NCBI GenBank assembly: GCA_030374765.1
Contig: JARGXX010000086.1
Location: 1,054,001 to 1,118,000, forward strand
Reading direction: 5' to 3'
DNA length: 64,000 nucleotides
From: Agarophyton chilense
Taxonomy: Eukaryota > Rhodophyta > Florideophyceae > Gracilariales > Gracilariaceae
Part shown: in pieces, positions 28,347 through 40,785 of the stretch
How positions within the stretch are numbered: the stretch's first letter is position 1
How the letters are laid out: every line of letters starts with the position of its first letter
The notes under the pieces: model-generated
The model's database searches: none
The model's input: the letters and a program-made list of their open reading frames with translations, nothing else
What the model was told of the DNA's origin: nothing
Made by a program: the position numbers and the translations under genes

Positions 28347-30942
28347 TTGCAGGAGACCATGGGGTACAGCCTAAAGCGTAGAACGTCTATATGTCTTGGA
28401 CACAAAGACGTCGAAAGAAGCATTGGGATGGCTGAAGATAAAAGGGTTCTGAAGAAAAGTATACTGAAATGTAAATTGAAAGAAGAAATGAAGGCTTGTC
28501 GCTTCTCCCTAACAATCAAAACACTAACTCTCGAGAAGGATGGCGAGGAAAAGTCATATGTCGGAGACTTCCAAGACGCGTGACACAATCATCCACCTTC
28601 GACAACTAAGGCCGGAATTCGCCGTCGGCCTCCGAAAATGCGTAGGGAAGCCTTACAAATGACAAGTAAGATACATTTTTTTCTCCCAGATACCGTAAGG
28701 TATTTGCAAGATAGATATGGAATTGTCATAAACCCAAAATCTGTCTAAAAGATGTTGGTGTATGGACGCAGAATAAGTAACCCAAAAGACCTTAAATGTA
28801 CGAAGCTGTTCAAGGAGTTGGTCATGTTACATGAAGATAACGTCGAAAATAGGTACTACATTACTGACGATGGTGAGGTACGAATGGTATCGGCATGTTG
28901 GGCTTTGCCTGCGTAGATTGACGGCTACAAATCGTTCGGAGTTGTCCCCGGTGTTTCGATTGATTGTAAGACAGTAGCAAATCTTTATGGTTTTCCGCTT
29001 ATAACAATTAATGAAAGGCCAAATGACGGATTCGTCCTTACTCTCTTTATGGGGTTTATAAGTGGTGAAGCGGAATCTGACTTCGTAGATGTCCTAACAC
29101 ATTTTAAGTCCATGATTCCAATATCACCGGCCATTATTAAAATGGCCCAAAGTGCCGCTTGCGTGGCAGCTACAGAAAACGTATTTCAGAGGTCATTTAT
29201 TGTTCTTGATGATTGGAATGTGAATCCAAACCAAATCAAAAATGTTACTACATGGTGTGTTCAAATCGGACGAAGTAATGGGTGTAATGACATGTCCAAT
29301 GATCTCTTCAATATTTGGAGGTCCAAGTCACTGGCCATTTCCATACAACGGCGCCATGACTTCCAGGAATGGTACTTGAAGCCTTTCACAAACAAATTAC
29401 CTGTATGGTTTACGTATACTTTTGTACACAGACCACAAGTGGTTGTTGAATGTTTTCGAATCATCGCAGTTCCAGGGCGTTATTTCTTCCAAGGAACAGG
29501 ATACACCGGAGCTTCCAATATCCGATATCGCGCCTATGTGCTATCTAAAAAAATCCCTGTCTCGGACATTCCAAGAAACTAAAAGTGTTGACTCACAGAC
29601 GTGCTGAGGAGCGCAAAGAATCACGCAAACGCTCCATGTCCCCTCTCAGTTGTAGATATCGTGCTCTACGGAATTGTATGTTGTCTGTTCCCCCCCCTTC
29701 CCCCCAAGATCTTCGATGACCTTACTGTACAATACATCAGCTATTCATTGAAAACGTTTATAGAAATAAGTATAGAACCATCGAGGAACTTTGCTGTTCG
29801 CCGTGCATTTGTCGCGAAGATGGAAACCGTGCACTGGCCTGAGCTGCTTTTGCAAAAAGAAAAAATAACCGGCGTCGTTGCGTGTTTTTAGCTAGCTTGG
29901 AGCTTTTATTTCATCCGAAATCATGATACGTCTAATTCAAATACACTTCTCCCTTCAACTGAACCAATACGAGTTTTATTTCCACTTCAGGAGGTGGAGA
30001 GCGAAGATGGAGAAGAAAAATATCTATTCGTACGATGCGATTGTAAGAACATGGAATCAGTCGGATTTCCCTGTCGGCACATTGTGCAGTGTGCGTTTTC
30101 ATATAATTACGACGTCCGCGCGGAGCTTAGATTGAATGAGATCTTGGACGAACACATTGAAATAAAATCGTTCTTCGACTTAGATTGGAGGTCCAACCGT
30201 GAGTTCTATTATTTTAATGACGTGTGCAATGTGAGGAACATGTGCGGTGTTTTTTATATGTATTCGTTGCAAAAGAAAATGGAATCCTTTACCAGTTACA
30301 CACTTCATACAGACATATGCGTTGATCTATTTCTCAATAAATCTACCGAGCAAGAAGTTAGAAAGCATGAGAAATGGTCCTATTTCAACTCTCTGTTTAA
30401 TCAAGTACATCGGCTTGTAGATGGGATGGATCTTGTCGCTTTAGAAGAGTTTGGTGAACTGCTGAAGGAAGCGAAAAGAAGATTAAGTAAAGGAATTATG
30501 GTGACGAAACTAATGCTTGATGACTTTCCAACAGTTGTCGGCACTGGAGATAAGAATACCGAGATATTTCACAAAAACGGATAAAGGAACAATTCACACC
30601 ACACTAACTCTACTGCCTCCAAATCCGTCCAGAGTGAAGATCACCAAAAGAAAAAAAGGCTTTACCGAAAGATTAAATGCAAAGAAGAGCAAACTTAGTA
30701 ACAAGAAGAAACAACGCGTGGGAATGGACGCGAACGGAGATGGGCTGAAATCATCACAAGGTCCCGCTGATGATACTAAATCACTACTTACCAGAAAATC
30801 AATCCAAGCAGCGCAGAAGATGGCCTTTGATACTATTGAAAAGAGTGATCGTCGGGGAATCTCGATGAGGGTTCTCTCCTGTAAGGTTCTCCGTCCTACA
30901 AATAAAGCAATAAATATACACGTCAAAAACCACTATCCGTGA
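28347..30942 (+). pseudogene. MULE transposase, fragmented
   Basis: Pieces in order on the plus strand. 28347-28640: a zinc-type DNA-binding segment ending in an HNHPP box. 28800-29582: the MULE catalytic domain, with SIDCKTVANLYGFPLIT containing the first catalytic Asp and GFISGEAESDFVDVLTHFK as the helix after it. 29601-29891: linker. 29994-30584: a SWIM zinc finger, RCDCKNMESVGFPCRHIVQCA (C-x-C...C-x-H). 30517-30942: a Lys/Arg-rich tail. Mutator-like transposases cut and paste DNA using a DDE site, and SWIM binds DNA. Stops (for example near 28916) and phase changes show it is dead. No terminal repeats were located. Confidence 0.75.
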
Positions 30943-31054
30943 ATGATCTTTTCCAAGCTGCCAAACCACCCAAAGCAATTGTTCATGGAGCATCCAGGCA
31001 GAACAGATCACAGTTTGACTTTGCTGGCCATATAACACCACTTGAAAAGGCAAG

Positions 31055-32209
31055 TTATCCTCCGCGATCTATTCGGTTAAATAGAAGTGCGACCCCGAAG
31101 AGCGTACCTCCTATTGTAAACGATTTAAGAATCTGATTCATGCAGACTAGGCGAGTCCGAAAATTGGACAGAAGAACAACAAGGTGTAAAATCAGACGCC
31201 GCTCACCTCTCTCTTCGTAAACAAAGCGATCTTTGAGACGCAGGAACGACCCTTTAAACGAACGCATGCCCCATTCCGATCCCTGCCGAGCTCTGTGTAA
31301 CGTTGCAGGGTCTGCCGTATCCGGCAGATCTTGTGCAGACTTAACTAAATTCGGGTATTGTCCCCTACAAAAAGCCGAGTCAACCACGCATATCCCACCA
31401 GTCTGATTAAACAATGTTTCTACTTTTGTGTATATAGACCCCCATTCGGCTATTGACTAGTCGGGCATCGATCCTGGGGCTTTGAAGGCACATGCAATTA
31501 CGACTCCAGAGGGTGCAAATACCAGCACGTTAGATATGTAATGGTCATGTTGCCAACAATTGAAAAAGATGTTCTGTATCATGGCATTGCTATTCTGTTG
31601 TAAGTAGAGCTTCAAACCGTCGGCAACGGCATTGACATAATGAAGTAAAGGGTATTTTGCTGATATGGCACTCTGGAACGCCCGTACTTCCTTAACAGAT
31701 GGCATTTGAACTGCAGCTTCTGCGGTGCTCGAAGGCGCGCGATGTATTATACGTCTCCCAACACGAAGAAAGGTAGAACACACTGAACCTTTTATACCAA
31801 ATGAAGCTGATAAAACCATCGAGGAACCGTGCGTGCGGTACCATGCTAACGTTAGACCACGACACTGAGTTGCTGTCATAGATCGCGGCCCTCCCCTACA
31901 TTCACCGAATACCACACGGGGAATGTATCCAGTTCTGCTATATGTAGTACATCTTTCGTATAAAGGGGCAGAGACACCCAAGATGAACAGCATCGATCGA
32001 TGGTCGAAGCCGCAGAGTGTAAGCAATGCTTGATCAGAACCTGAGCCGTAAAGCACGGAAAACGCTGACATGTGCGGAGCTTGTAGTGTAGAGCGAGGGA
32101 TTCTGTGATCTCTTCGGCAACGAGCCTTGAGGGATACGGCTTGACGGAAGTAGAGGTGCCGCCTCCGCTTCGAATTTTCGAGAAGCAAGAGAAGATAAAG
32201 TGGCCGCAT
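31055..32209 (-). pseudogene. PIF/Harbinger transposase (DDE_Tnp_4), one nonsense codon
   Basis: A 385-codon frame in one phase, broken only by TAG at 31457-31459 where relatives would have Gln (CAG). Catalytic carboxylates of the DDE_Tnp_4 nuclease are visible: Asp in AVADGLKLYL (about 31615), Asp in GSMPD just before the stop, and CVVDSAFCRGQ (about 31385). The C-terminal KDRFVYEERGERR then LILHLVVLL helix is also present. Harbinger elements normally encode a Myb-like partner as well; none was found nearby, so this may be a partial element. Upstream 32210-32373 is non-coding. Confidence 0.82.
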
Positions 32210-32373
32210 CGTTTAATGTCGATGAATGTGGTGGTGGCAGAAGTGAATGATTCTGGGAGCGGTTACAAGCTGTGATTATGATAAGAGTTTGTGTCGGGGT
32301 GCACCAATCTTGTTTTTAGGACGGAAACCTTAAATAGTATGCACGAACGCGTACCAATTTATGTACTCGCAAA

Positions 32374-33363
32374 TTGGATTTTTCGGAGTCGCCCATTATC
32401 TCCAGACGATAAGCATGGAATTAAGCAAGAAATTTGCCACAACACTTAATCTTCCCGAATTTTTGTCAAAAATTAAAATTTGCCTCTATCGAGATCTACT
32501 ATACAACGTGAAGGTAACCGTCAAAATTTGTTCAAGTTCACAAAAATGAGGAAATAATTTTCTTAAAAGATAATAACAAGAAAAATCGTGTGGAATGGTG
32601 TGCTAAAATGGCTTTTTGGAACACTGAATGGAATAATGTAATTTTTTCCGAAAAAAAAAGTTTAACCTTGATGGTCCAGATTGCTTTAAATCTTATTTGC
32701 ATGATCTACGAAAAGAAAAGAAAGAATTTGAGACGAGGCAGTTAGGAAAGGCATCAGAAATGGTTCGGGCTGGAATTTCTACAGAAGAAGCAGCTGATAT
32801 GGCTTTTTTGAAACTGCTATGAACTCTGGGAAGTATGCTGAGGTTCTAGAAAACTACCTGCGGCCTTTTTCATACTGTATGCACGGAGATGAATTCATTT
32901 TTCAGAAAGATAATGCACCTGTGCATAAGTCTAATTCTATGAAAGAGTGGTTCAATAGTCTAAATATGTCGGTTATGGAATGGCCTGCGCGCTCTCCCGA
33001 CTTCAAACCTATCGAAATCTTTCAGGGGATGTTTGCCCAAAGGGTTTATGGACAAGGAAGGCAATTTGATACAGTTTGGGATTAAAAAATTGGACCAAAG
33101 ATTGCTGGGAAAAGAATGGCAGTAATGCTATAAATCCTTTTATAGAATCAATGCCGAAGCGTTTCATATGTCTTATAGAGGCTAAAGGAGTGATAATAAA
33201 CTACTGAACTCGCGTTAGAGTAAAAAAATGCAGTAAAGATTATGTTTTTGAAACCGTATTTTTACTTCAAAATATTCTTCACATCGATTTTGTTAATTTT
33301 ACTGCAGCCAAAACGTCGATTTTTGGAAAATTTTCGCGAGGGATATGATTTGGAAACAGACTT
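32374..33363 (+). pseudogene. Tc1 element copy A, 5'-truncated
   Basis: About 990 bp aligning with the full-length Tc1 copy at 50366-51664. It begins inside the transposase gene and runs to the element's 3' terminus (cgcgagggatatg...cagactt, ending 33363), followed by TA. The second catalytic motif reads KDNAPVHKS and the third SPDFKPIEIF, where the Glu region is altered. Frameshifts split the protein (open piece 32819-33085). It is more diverged than copy B. Confidence 0.85.
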
Positions 33364-33469
33364 TACTTTCCCTCGAAAAACTGCATTGTCATATACAAGA
33401 CCGGCGTTTTCCCACTCACAGGCATACGGTAAAACACATCCTTTTTGTTAAGTCGTGTATTAGATTTTG

Positions 33470-35626
33470 GGTATGAATTAGATATATTCCGAATTTCTCA
33501 TTCGCGAAAGACCCACATAAACTTCTCCTGGGGAGCATAAGTGGGTTCCGAAATCGGTTACCATTTTCTTTAATGTTACTCCTTCATATTTATGAATTGC
33601 GTCCACAAATTCCGACCTGAGCAGAAACTGTCTAGGCTTGAATTTGGCTTCGGCAAACTCAAAAATAACTATTCTGTGTAGTACAAAGCTTTTTCATGCT
33701 GCAATTTTCGTTGATATCAGAAAGAAGTAGAACTTTTTTCCAAATTTAAGTGATAATGAAAAGCTTTTCGTGTAGAATTTTTGAATTGAATACATTTCTG
33801 ATTACTTTAACAGATACACCAACTTTTGGATTCATTTTACGTTGCATGACGTCTCTTGGAGAGTAACTTTATGTCATACATGGCTTTATCGTTGTGATAT
33901 TCTGAATAAGTTCTCCGTTTGGAGCAAGAATCGAGACGATCATAGTTGGAGATTTGAGCTCAAAAAGTCTGGCCAGAGAGAGTAAAATGCATTTTAGTTG
34001 TGCTCATCGACAAGCTGGATCGGTGGCGCTAAAATTGATCTGCAGATCTTATATTCTCTTTTTCAAATTGTTGTAGCCCACTTCTACAGAACTTTGTACT
34101 TTTCCTTGACATTGAATTTATAAATAAGTAGCGCGAGGGCTTTTTAATAGAAATAATCCACCACCCACAATGAGAAAAACTTCAACAAAAATCTGATCAT
34201 TTTCCTGCCGTACTTGCTCTGTGAACCCTTAAAAGTCACCTCGTCTGTGCCACCGATTAAATGAGTACCAAAAAAGTTGCCGTAAAAGTCTCAGTCTTAT
34301 AACACGAACTGTTGAATATCCTTCTGACACACTTCGTGTCTCTCGAATATCTGAAAGAAGTTGCACGTAGTCTCCTAACCTGCCGATGAAAATTCCGCTG
34401 AAATCCATTGTCGGACGTCTGAAGTCTTTCAAAACAGTATTATATATTTCAAACCAAATCTTCGGGCACATCTACACTTCATCAAGTATCACGAATTGGG
34501 ATCTTTTAAGTAGTTCAGATCGGTGCGATCCTGGTCCGTTCCCTGAAATTATGCGTCATTCTCTTCTTTGTTAGTCTCTGTCGTCGTCAACACCAAGGCC
34601 AAGTGGACTGTGGAAGGGTTTTCCTTTTTTGTAAAGCGAAGGAGCGATGGCTGCAGTTGCAGTCATCTAAACCAAAAGTGACTATTGCTCAACTAAATCT
34701 CGTAAAAATCACAGAAGGCATGTCTTTTTGGTCACTTCGCGCCCCTTCAAAAAAGCTCTACCGTGTTTTTGCTGTCTTGATTCATCAATTTTTCTTTTTT
34801 TGACTCTATATCTCTTAATGTTTTTTCGAAGAGGCTTTAATTTCTTCTTTAGATGACTGTACAGGTCTATGAAACTTCTTCTGAACGTGGTTAAAGAACT
34901 TTTTCGTGCTTCTACTGCTCTCAGGGCTCTTCGAATGTCACTTTCTATAATATGAAGCTGAGATAAAATCCCCTCAAAGAACTGTTCTTTTCGTAGAAGA
35001 CTCCAGCCATAGATATCTGACATATAAAATTCAAATCTTGCTGTCGTGGATGCAATACATTTCCAGCGCTAATGTCCAAAGTCAAAAATAAGTCGTGCTT
35101 TTGAATCAAATCACGTGGACTCACTTCGTGTGGATAGAAAATAAAAGCCATATACCTTATTTCATAGGGGGTTTAGTGGTTTCTGACTGCTTCATTGAAA
35201 GCTGCTTAGTATTCCTCTCAGTAAACATAGATTGCCATACTACTGTAGCTTCTCTGTATGTTGGATGTGTTCCAAATGTTTCGGGGTCGTCTAAAAACCT
35301 GAAATTAGGGTTCAAAAATTGGAAGTAATTGGCAGTCAGTTCAGGATTTGCGGGGGAAGCATACGTAACTCGGTTGAATTTTTTGTCGTCCCTTGATCTA
35401 TTCACAACATACATACGTGGAATTTCCAAATCATTTCCAACTTCGGAGGGTCGAAACGATTGGAGAATCTTCCTATAAATCCTCACAGTCTCGAAATATG
35501 TCGTGTAATTCAAATCAGGGTAATGAGAATGGCTTCAAGTACCTTTCAACAAGAGAGAACTTTAGGCTTCTCCGTAGTCGCACGTCTCGAATTAGCACCT
35601 GTTTCTGTCCTTACAGATGCAAATCA
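33470..35626 (-). pseudogene. Decayed Helitron helicase, part 1 (left of Copia-2)
   Basis: Minus-strand pieces of a Pif1-type Helitron helicase. From N to C: an IPRMYVVNRSRDDKKFNR region matching the MYVVERSEENQ region of the second Helitron here (about 35420), LTLDISAGNVLHP (about 35070), VILDEV.MCP Walker B (about 34490), FSGIFIGRLGDYVQLLSDI (about 34370), and the C-terminal AIHKYEGVTL ... GEVYVGLSRMRN box (about 33480-33600). It contains many stops and phase changes. The N-terminal portion continues on the other side of Copia-2 at 43491. Confidence 0.75.
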
Positions 35627-35732
35627 TGGTGGATAACGTTTTTGTAACGGTCAAATTTTGTAGTTTAGATTATTATATAAGGGGCGGGGCGAATGCGTCT
35701 ATCGGAAATAAAATCAAGATCACATATCAACA
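35627..35732 (+). repeat. Copia-2 5' LTR
   Basis: A 106-bp repeat from tggtggataacg to caaca, aligning to 43390-43490 with about 20 mismatches and a 5-bp indel. It contains a TATATAAGGGG box at about 35676, a likely promoter element. Confidence 0.8.
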
Positions 35733-35746
35733 GGTTATGGGCCCAG
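35733..35746 (+). promoter_or_regulatory. Copia-2 primer binding site, half tRNA-iMet type
   Basis: GGTTATGGGCCCAG directly follows the LTR end. It is the exact complement of the conserved anticodon arm of eukaryotic initiator tRNA-Met (CTGGGCCCATAACC), as in Drosophila copia, which primes with a cleaved half of that tRNA. Confidence 0.85.
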
Positions 35747-36349
35747 AATCTAACCACAGCACTCATCACCATCAAGGTCCCCGGGGGCTGCTCTTCCATC
35801 CTATATTCCGAGGGAGATAGTACTCGCAGATGCATTCGGTTCTGCAACATCCGTTCAGACCGTGGAGCGCCTACTCTGATTTCATTCCCGTCAGATCTGC
35901 AACCTTTGGTTCAGACTGCGGCGCGCCTTCAGTAAGTTCTTTAACTTTTTCTCTGTGACTTACGATATTATAACTTTACTCTAGTGGGTGTTTATCGCTC
36001 TGTGTTTGACTACGGTATCACTGAAGGGGAAACCAACCCCGTGCGGAGAAAATTAAAACTCGAAAAGTCGAAAATTCTGAACTTTTCGAAAATCAAGATC
36101 CCTTGGTCCGTCCCCCTCAAGAATTTACCCCGTCGAAAATCGAAGTTTATCTAAAACTCCGCTCTCGAAAAAGACGGCGAAGGCAGATATATTTCGTTAA
36201 AGGAGACATCATAGATGTGATTTATCCTCCAAAACCACCAAAACAAAAACATGTTGATCCCGTTCGGTGCTTTGATTGTGAAAAACTTGTAAGTGGGCTG
36301 AAAAATCTCCCCTTACATTAAAAGCCTAAGAAATGTAAGAATAGGTTAA
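35747..36349 (+). other. Copia-2 leader
   Basis: About 600 bp before the gag body. It contains a canonical-looking intron (35932-35984: GTAAGT ... TTTACTCTAG) and a 72-codon Lys/Arg-rich frame (36103-36321) that I do not recognise. Confidence 0.4.
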
Positions 36350-37213
36350 ATGGCTGAAAGTCAGTTAGCTGTCGTAAGTGCCCCGGTCGATTCAACAACC
36401 GTCACGACTTGGAACGCCATCGATCCAGCTGTCACAAGAAATCAAATTACAATTCAGAAATTCTTTTTGTTCTTCTTAATGAATTCTGATACGTCGTCGT
36501 TTAAGATCGATAAGCTGAATGGCAACAACTACCACTCATGGAAGCAAAAGATCTTCCATTTACTCTTACTGGAGGGATCTCAAAGCCCACATTCAGTGTG
36601 ATTGACCTGCACAGGAAGGAGAACAATCGGCTTGGGATGTAGCTGATGCCGAAACACAGGAATTCATAGCCCTGAAGTTATCTGAAAAGCTCTTGTAAAA
36701 CGTTCGCAATGTATATTCCTGCATGGAGGTGTGGGAAAACATCCGTGACGTGTTCTATCATCGTACGCTGTCGAACATACTTAGTCCTCTTCGAAAATTC
36801 TACACGGCTACTAAAGCGGCGGATGATTCTATCCTCTAATTCTAAAACCGCATACGTCATCTAGGTTCTACGCTCAAATCAATGAACTTCACAATCAACG
36901 AGAATGAAATGGCTGTGGTATTTCTGAATGGTCTTCCTGACCCATTTGAATCTTTTCTCAGCACGCTCGATGCTGTGGAGAACGGTGAGTCAAAATTAGA
37001 GTTTGACCATATCCATCTCGTGTGATGCAGAAGGAACACCAACTAGGATGCGCATTGCTGCTGCCTCTTCAAAAGCCAAATCTGCATCACTGCTCTCGAA
37101 CAACCATAAATATGCCGAAGGTTGTGGGAACTGTAAAAGTCGTCCTGTGTGTACGCATTGAAGAAAGAAGGGCCATACGGAAGGAAAAGGCAGGAAAACG
37201 CATCCACATTTGA
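36350..37213 (+). pseudogene. Copia-2 gag remnant
   Basis: Starts at ATG 36350 (MAESQLAVVSAP). The copia-gag signature KIDKLNGNNYHSWKQKIFHLL is at about 36510-36570; later pieces are readable only with phase changes (MNFTINENEMAVVFLNGLPDPFESFLSTL region, 36880-36970). The zinc knuckle is not clear. Several stops. Confidence 0.7.
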
Positions 37214-37900
37214 ACCCACACAAACCTAAATCCACAGCTTCCAGTCAACCGGCCTTACTCGTTTTCAAAGAGGAAGCTGATGTTGTTTGCTTGTTAGGAA
37301 ATCATCGCTCTGGCTTTTTCTCCGACAAGTTAGAACAGTGGTCCACTGATTCTGGATGCAGAAATCAAGTAACATTCAACAAATCCGCCTTTAGCTCATT
37401 AACTACACTAAACTCCTAGGTTGAACTAGCTGTTGTAAACGTGGCTCAAATTGTTGGAAAAGGAACAGCGGAACTGGACCTGTCTGTCATTGGGAAGTTC
37501 AAACAATTTAAGCTCTTAAATGTCTTTCTTGTTTCGGATCTTGGATTCCAACTTCTTTTCGTTTCACAACTTGATAGCAAAGGATTCGAAACGTCGTTTT
37601 CCAACGGATCTTGCTACATTCGAAAAGGAAAACACCTAATTGCTACTTGGTCTGCCGAAGGTAGATTTTACGTACTCAACACTCGTCCGAGCTCCGATCT
37701 CCACCATAAAATCCCTGATTTCCAGCTATCTCTCTGTTTGGCACGAACGAACGGCACCCCTCTTTCACTCTTACATCCAATCAATGGTCCAAAAGAACGT
37801 TGAAATCCTTGTGGGAATCCGTGATTCTAAGATTAAATTTCATCCTTAACATGGTTGTGTCATTTGCAATTGCCATAGACAACCAATTCCCAAATCAGTG
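37210..37900 (+). pseudogene. Copia-2 protease and pre-integrase
   Basis: A DSG-type aspartic protease active site (WSTDSGCRNQVTFNK, about 37340-37385), the LNVFLVSDLGFQLLFVSQL stretch, and then the GAG-pre-integrase region ending in a Cys-x-x-Cys near 37855-37875. Stops at 37417 and 37801 and a phase change. The frame then runs into the inserted piggyBac block. Confidence 0.75.
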
Positions 37901-37940
37901 AGATTCAGATTAGTGAGAAGACTAGTGTGTATACGACCAC

Positions 37941-40770
37941 TGGCCTCATATGAGGCCATAATTACAACATCGATAATTTTTGTAAACTTTGTCAATTTCC
38001 TTAAATTTTTGTGCCTAGACGTTGTCAACACTCTCTTTCTCTGGCATCAACCTCAAAGATCACGAACGATCGTCCACAACCTGTAAACACATCATCTTTA
38101 CTTCATTCTTTCATAATTTATGAAATATGTCATCATCTATGGATCCCCGTCGTGTAGTGGGAAACAGAGTACACACCCGCGCACGTCTCACCACATCAGA
38201 GAGCCACTGTAAACGCTTCTTTGGCACACAATGGAAAACGAAACTGGTCAGCGGAAGTGTTACAAAAGTGAACGTTGTTGTCAAAAAAAATCGGAGACAC
38301 ACTTTTATCACGATAAACTTCGAGCTACCTGGTCGCAAGAAAATATGCACTCTCAAACTTTGCAATGTTAAAGCCGGCGATCATGTCACGGTTCAGGAAA
38401 CTGCTCAAAAAGCCATTAATTCCAACGTGGAGATAAATGGTGCTGCTATTACTAATGAAGTTTCGAACAATGAAGAGCAAAATACTGTCACGGATGGCGA
38501 TCACTTTCACACAATGAATCCGTTGAGCCCTCCTACTGTGACAAAAACTGACACGCAAGACAGCTTTGTGGAAGTTCATTTGACGAAATGGACAACTGAA
38601 AATGTATCCTTGACTCTGAATGGTCTAGTGCAAATGCATCAATGGAAAGTCACGGGACCTGTTGGAGATTTTATCTCCGCCATTAATGCACATTCGGGAC
38701 TCTCTCCATACGATTTTTTATGTGGATGTCTCCAGTGGCTCATTTGGAAAAACTAGTTCGATCTACCAACTCTCGGCTGGAAGAAAAATGCTCAAAGCAG
38801 ACTACAGAAGGTAATATTTTGAAGTTTTTGGGTTTGATGGTGTTAATGACACGCTTCGAGTTTTCAAATAGAAGATCGATTTGGTTTAAAGACACGTTTT
38901 CTAAATATATCGAATCTCCGCTGCTCGGAAAGGTCATGTCACGAAATCGGTTTGAACATATAAGGCAATTCATCGTTTTCAGTGGCTCTGAAAATGATCA
39001 AAAATCATAAGAATGCCGGTGCTTATGCGTTTCTGAGTTTGTGAAAGCTATAAGTGGCCATCGGAAAGCGTTTGTAACTCCGTCACACACTTTGTGCGTG
39101 GACGAAATTATATCACGTCGGTATGGACTTGGAGGGAACTGGATTGAAATTAAACTTCCCCGCTACACTGCTCTTGATAGGAAACCTGAAAATGGTTGTG
39201 AATTAAAGACAGTGTGTTGTGGAAGGAGTGGAATTATTCTCAAAATAGAAATCACGATGGGAGCTACGCAACCACATGTACAGCCTTTTGAATCAGAACA
39301 TGCACATGGAACAGCTGTTTTAGTGAGACTTGTTGAAAATTGGTTCGTAACTGATCGAATTGTTTGTGCCGATTCATATTTTGCATCTGTTGAAACTGAA
39401 GAACTTTTAAAAAGAAGAATGCGATTTATCGGGGTCGTAAAAACAGCCACCAGAAGGTTTCCTATGAAACATCTTTCCGAACTTACGATGACGTCACGAG
39501 ACCAGCACGTGTCAATGGTCTCGAAACTGCCTGAATTGGATCTAAAGTTGATGTCTGTGCTCTGGGTGGACCGCGAGAGGTGATATTTCATCAGCACTTG
39601 TAGCAGTACTAAACCAGGAACTCTCATTTCTCGTGAAAGATGGGGGAAAACTGATGGAATAACAAAGAAAATTCCGCTTTCCATTGTTATTCCAGAGGTC
39701 TGTGAGAAGTACTATTGTTGTTGTTCAAGAACTGATAGGCATAATAGGTCACGTCAAGATGATCTGAATATGGAAATGAAATTTGAAGTGCTTTCAGAGT
39801 GAATACTTCTTTGCTGGCAATGTTCGTGGTTGATGCTTGGAATCTTTACAAGGGTGCATACGGAAACACATTGAATCTTGCACCGCATGATTTCTACTGT
39901 AATCTCGCAGACGGATTAATAGATAACAAATGAGATGCTATTCGAACTATGAAAAGAAAATGTAAGGAAGAAGATGAAATAGAAAACCCATATATGGCTG
40001 GAACCGGCATTCATTTAATGAAGACCAATAAAAAAAGAAGGAAATTGGATGTTTTTTTGACGTCTCAAACATATCAAGGACGATGCAAAGTCTGCAAGAC
40101 CACTTACAAATCCAAATTTGTGTTTTCAGAATGCAAAAAGTACAATAATATGGATGTTTATATACGTCACAGTGGAACCGATCGGGAGTGTTTTATAGAT
40201 CATTTGCGTGACATTAATCACATTTCGAGCAACATTTAGACGACAACATTGACATTAGTGTGTCAACATGCGTTTTAAGGTTTTTTAAAGGCATCTTTTA
40301 AAAGTATAAAGCAAACGTTCAAATTACCTTAAGCCCCGTACTAATTCAATCCGCGTTATTCAACTTGCTAGAAATATTATGGTCTCCGACGAAACAATCC
40401 CTTTAGCAGATGTCCCTTTATTCTGTCTGCTGTTCAAGTGGACGCAAATGCGTTCTTAGACCATAATATTTTTTAGAATTAGTCGAGCTCTCGTAGGAGT
40501 TTTCGAGTTACACTGAACTCAGCGAGGTTTGAACTCTGTTTTTATCATTTTCCGAGCGGTCGTGAAACCACTGAGCTGTTGTTACTGAAGACAACTGTCT
40601 AAGGAATGTACTTTAAAGCAGGAGGAACATGGTTAGAAAATAAGTTTTTTACTTAGAAAATAGAATACGCCGCTGCAGTACGGAAACCAGCGATGTTTAC
40701 TAATTTTTTCGAAAATAGAACTGGCCTCATATGAGGCCAAGCCGGCCTCATGTGAGGCCAATCCGCCGGG
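37941..40770 (+). mobile_element. piggyBac-family relic nested in Copia-2
   Basis: A block of about 2.8 kb interrupting the Copia-2 integrase: Copia coding stops at about 37940 and resumes at about 40780. Both ends carry the perfect 18-bp palindrome TGGCCTCATATGAGGCCA (37941-37958 and 40722-40739), and the right end has a second near-copy (40744-40759). Inside the palindromes both ends continue to ...TAAAC with partial inverted similarity. The TTAA duplication usual for piggyBac is not seen, so the exact ends are uncertain. Confidence 0.65.
38127..40239 (+). pseudogene. piggyBac transposase, frameshifted
   Basis: N-terminal 209-codon frame 38127-38756 with the VGNRVHTRARLT ... KRFFGTQWKTKLVSGSV domain found on some protist/algal piggyBac proteins. 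Then comes the DDE_Tnp_1_7 core: ALVLMTRFEFSNRRSIW region (38830-38890), CVDEIISRRYGLGG with the first Asp (about 39100), CADSYFASVETEELL with the second (about 39370), and VLWVDRER with the third (about 39565). After a phase change, RQDDLNMEMKF (about 39750), and last a Cys-rich zinc end GRCKVCKTTYKS (40078-40115). Several frameshifts (38756, 39010, 39583). Inactive. Confidence 0.85.
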
Positions 40771-40785
40771 CCTGTAGACACTAGA

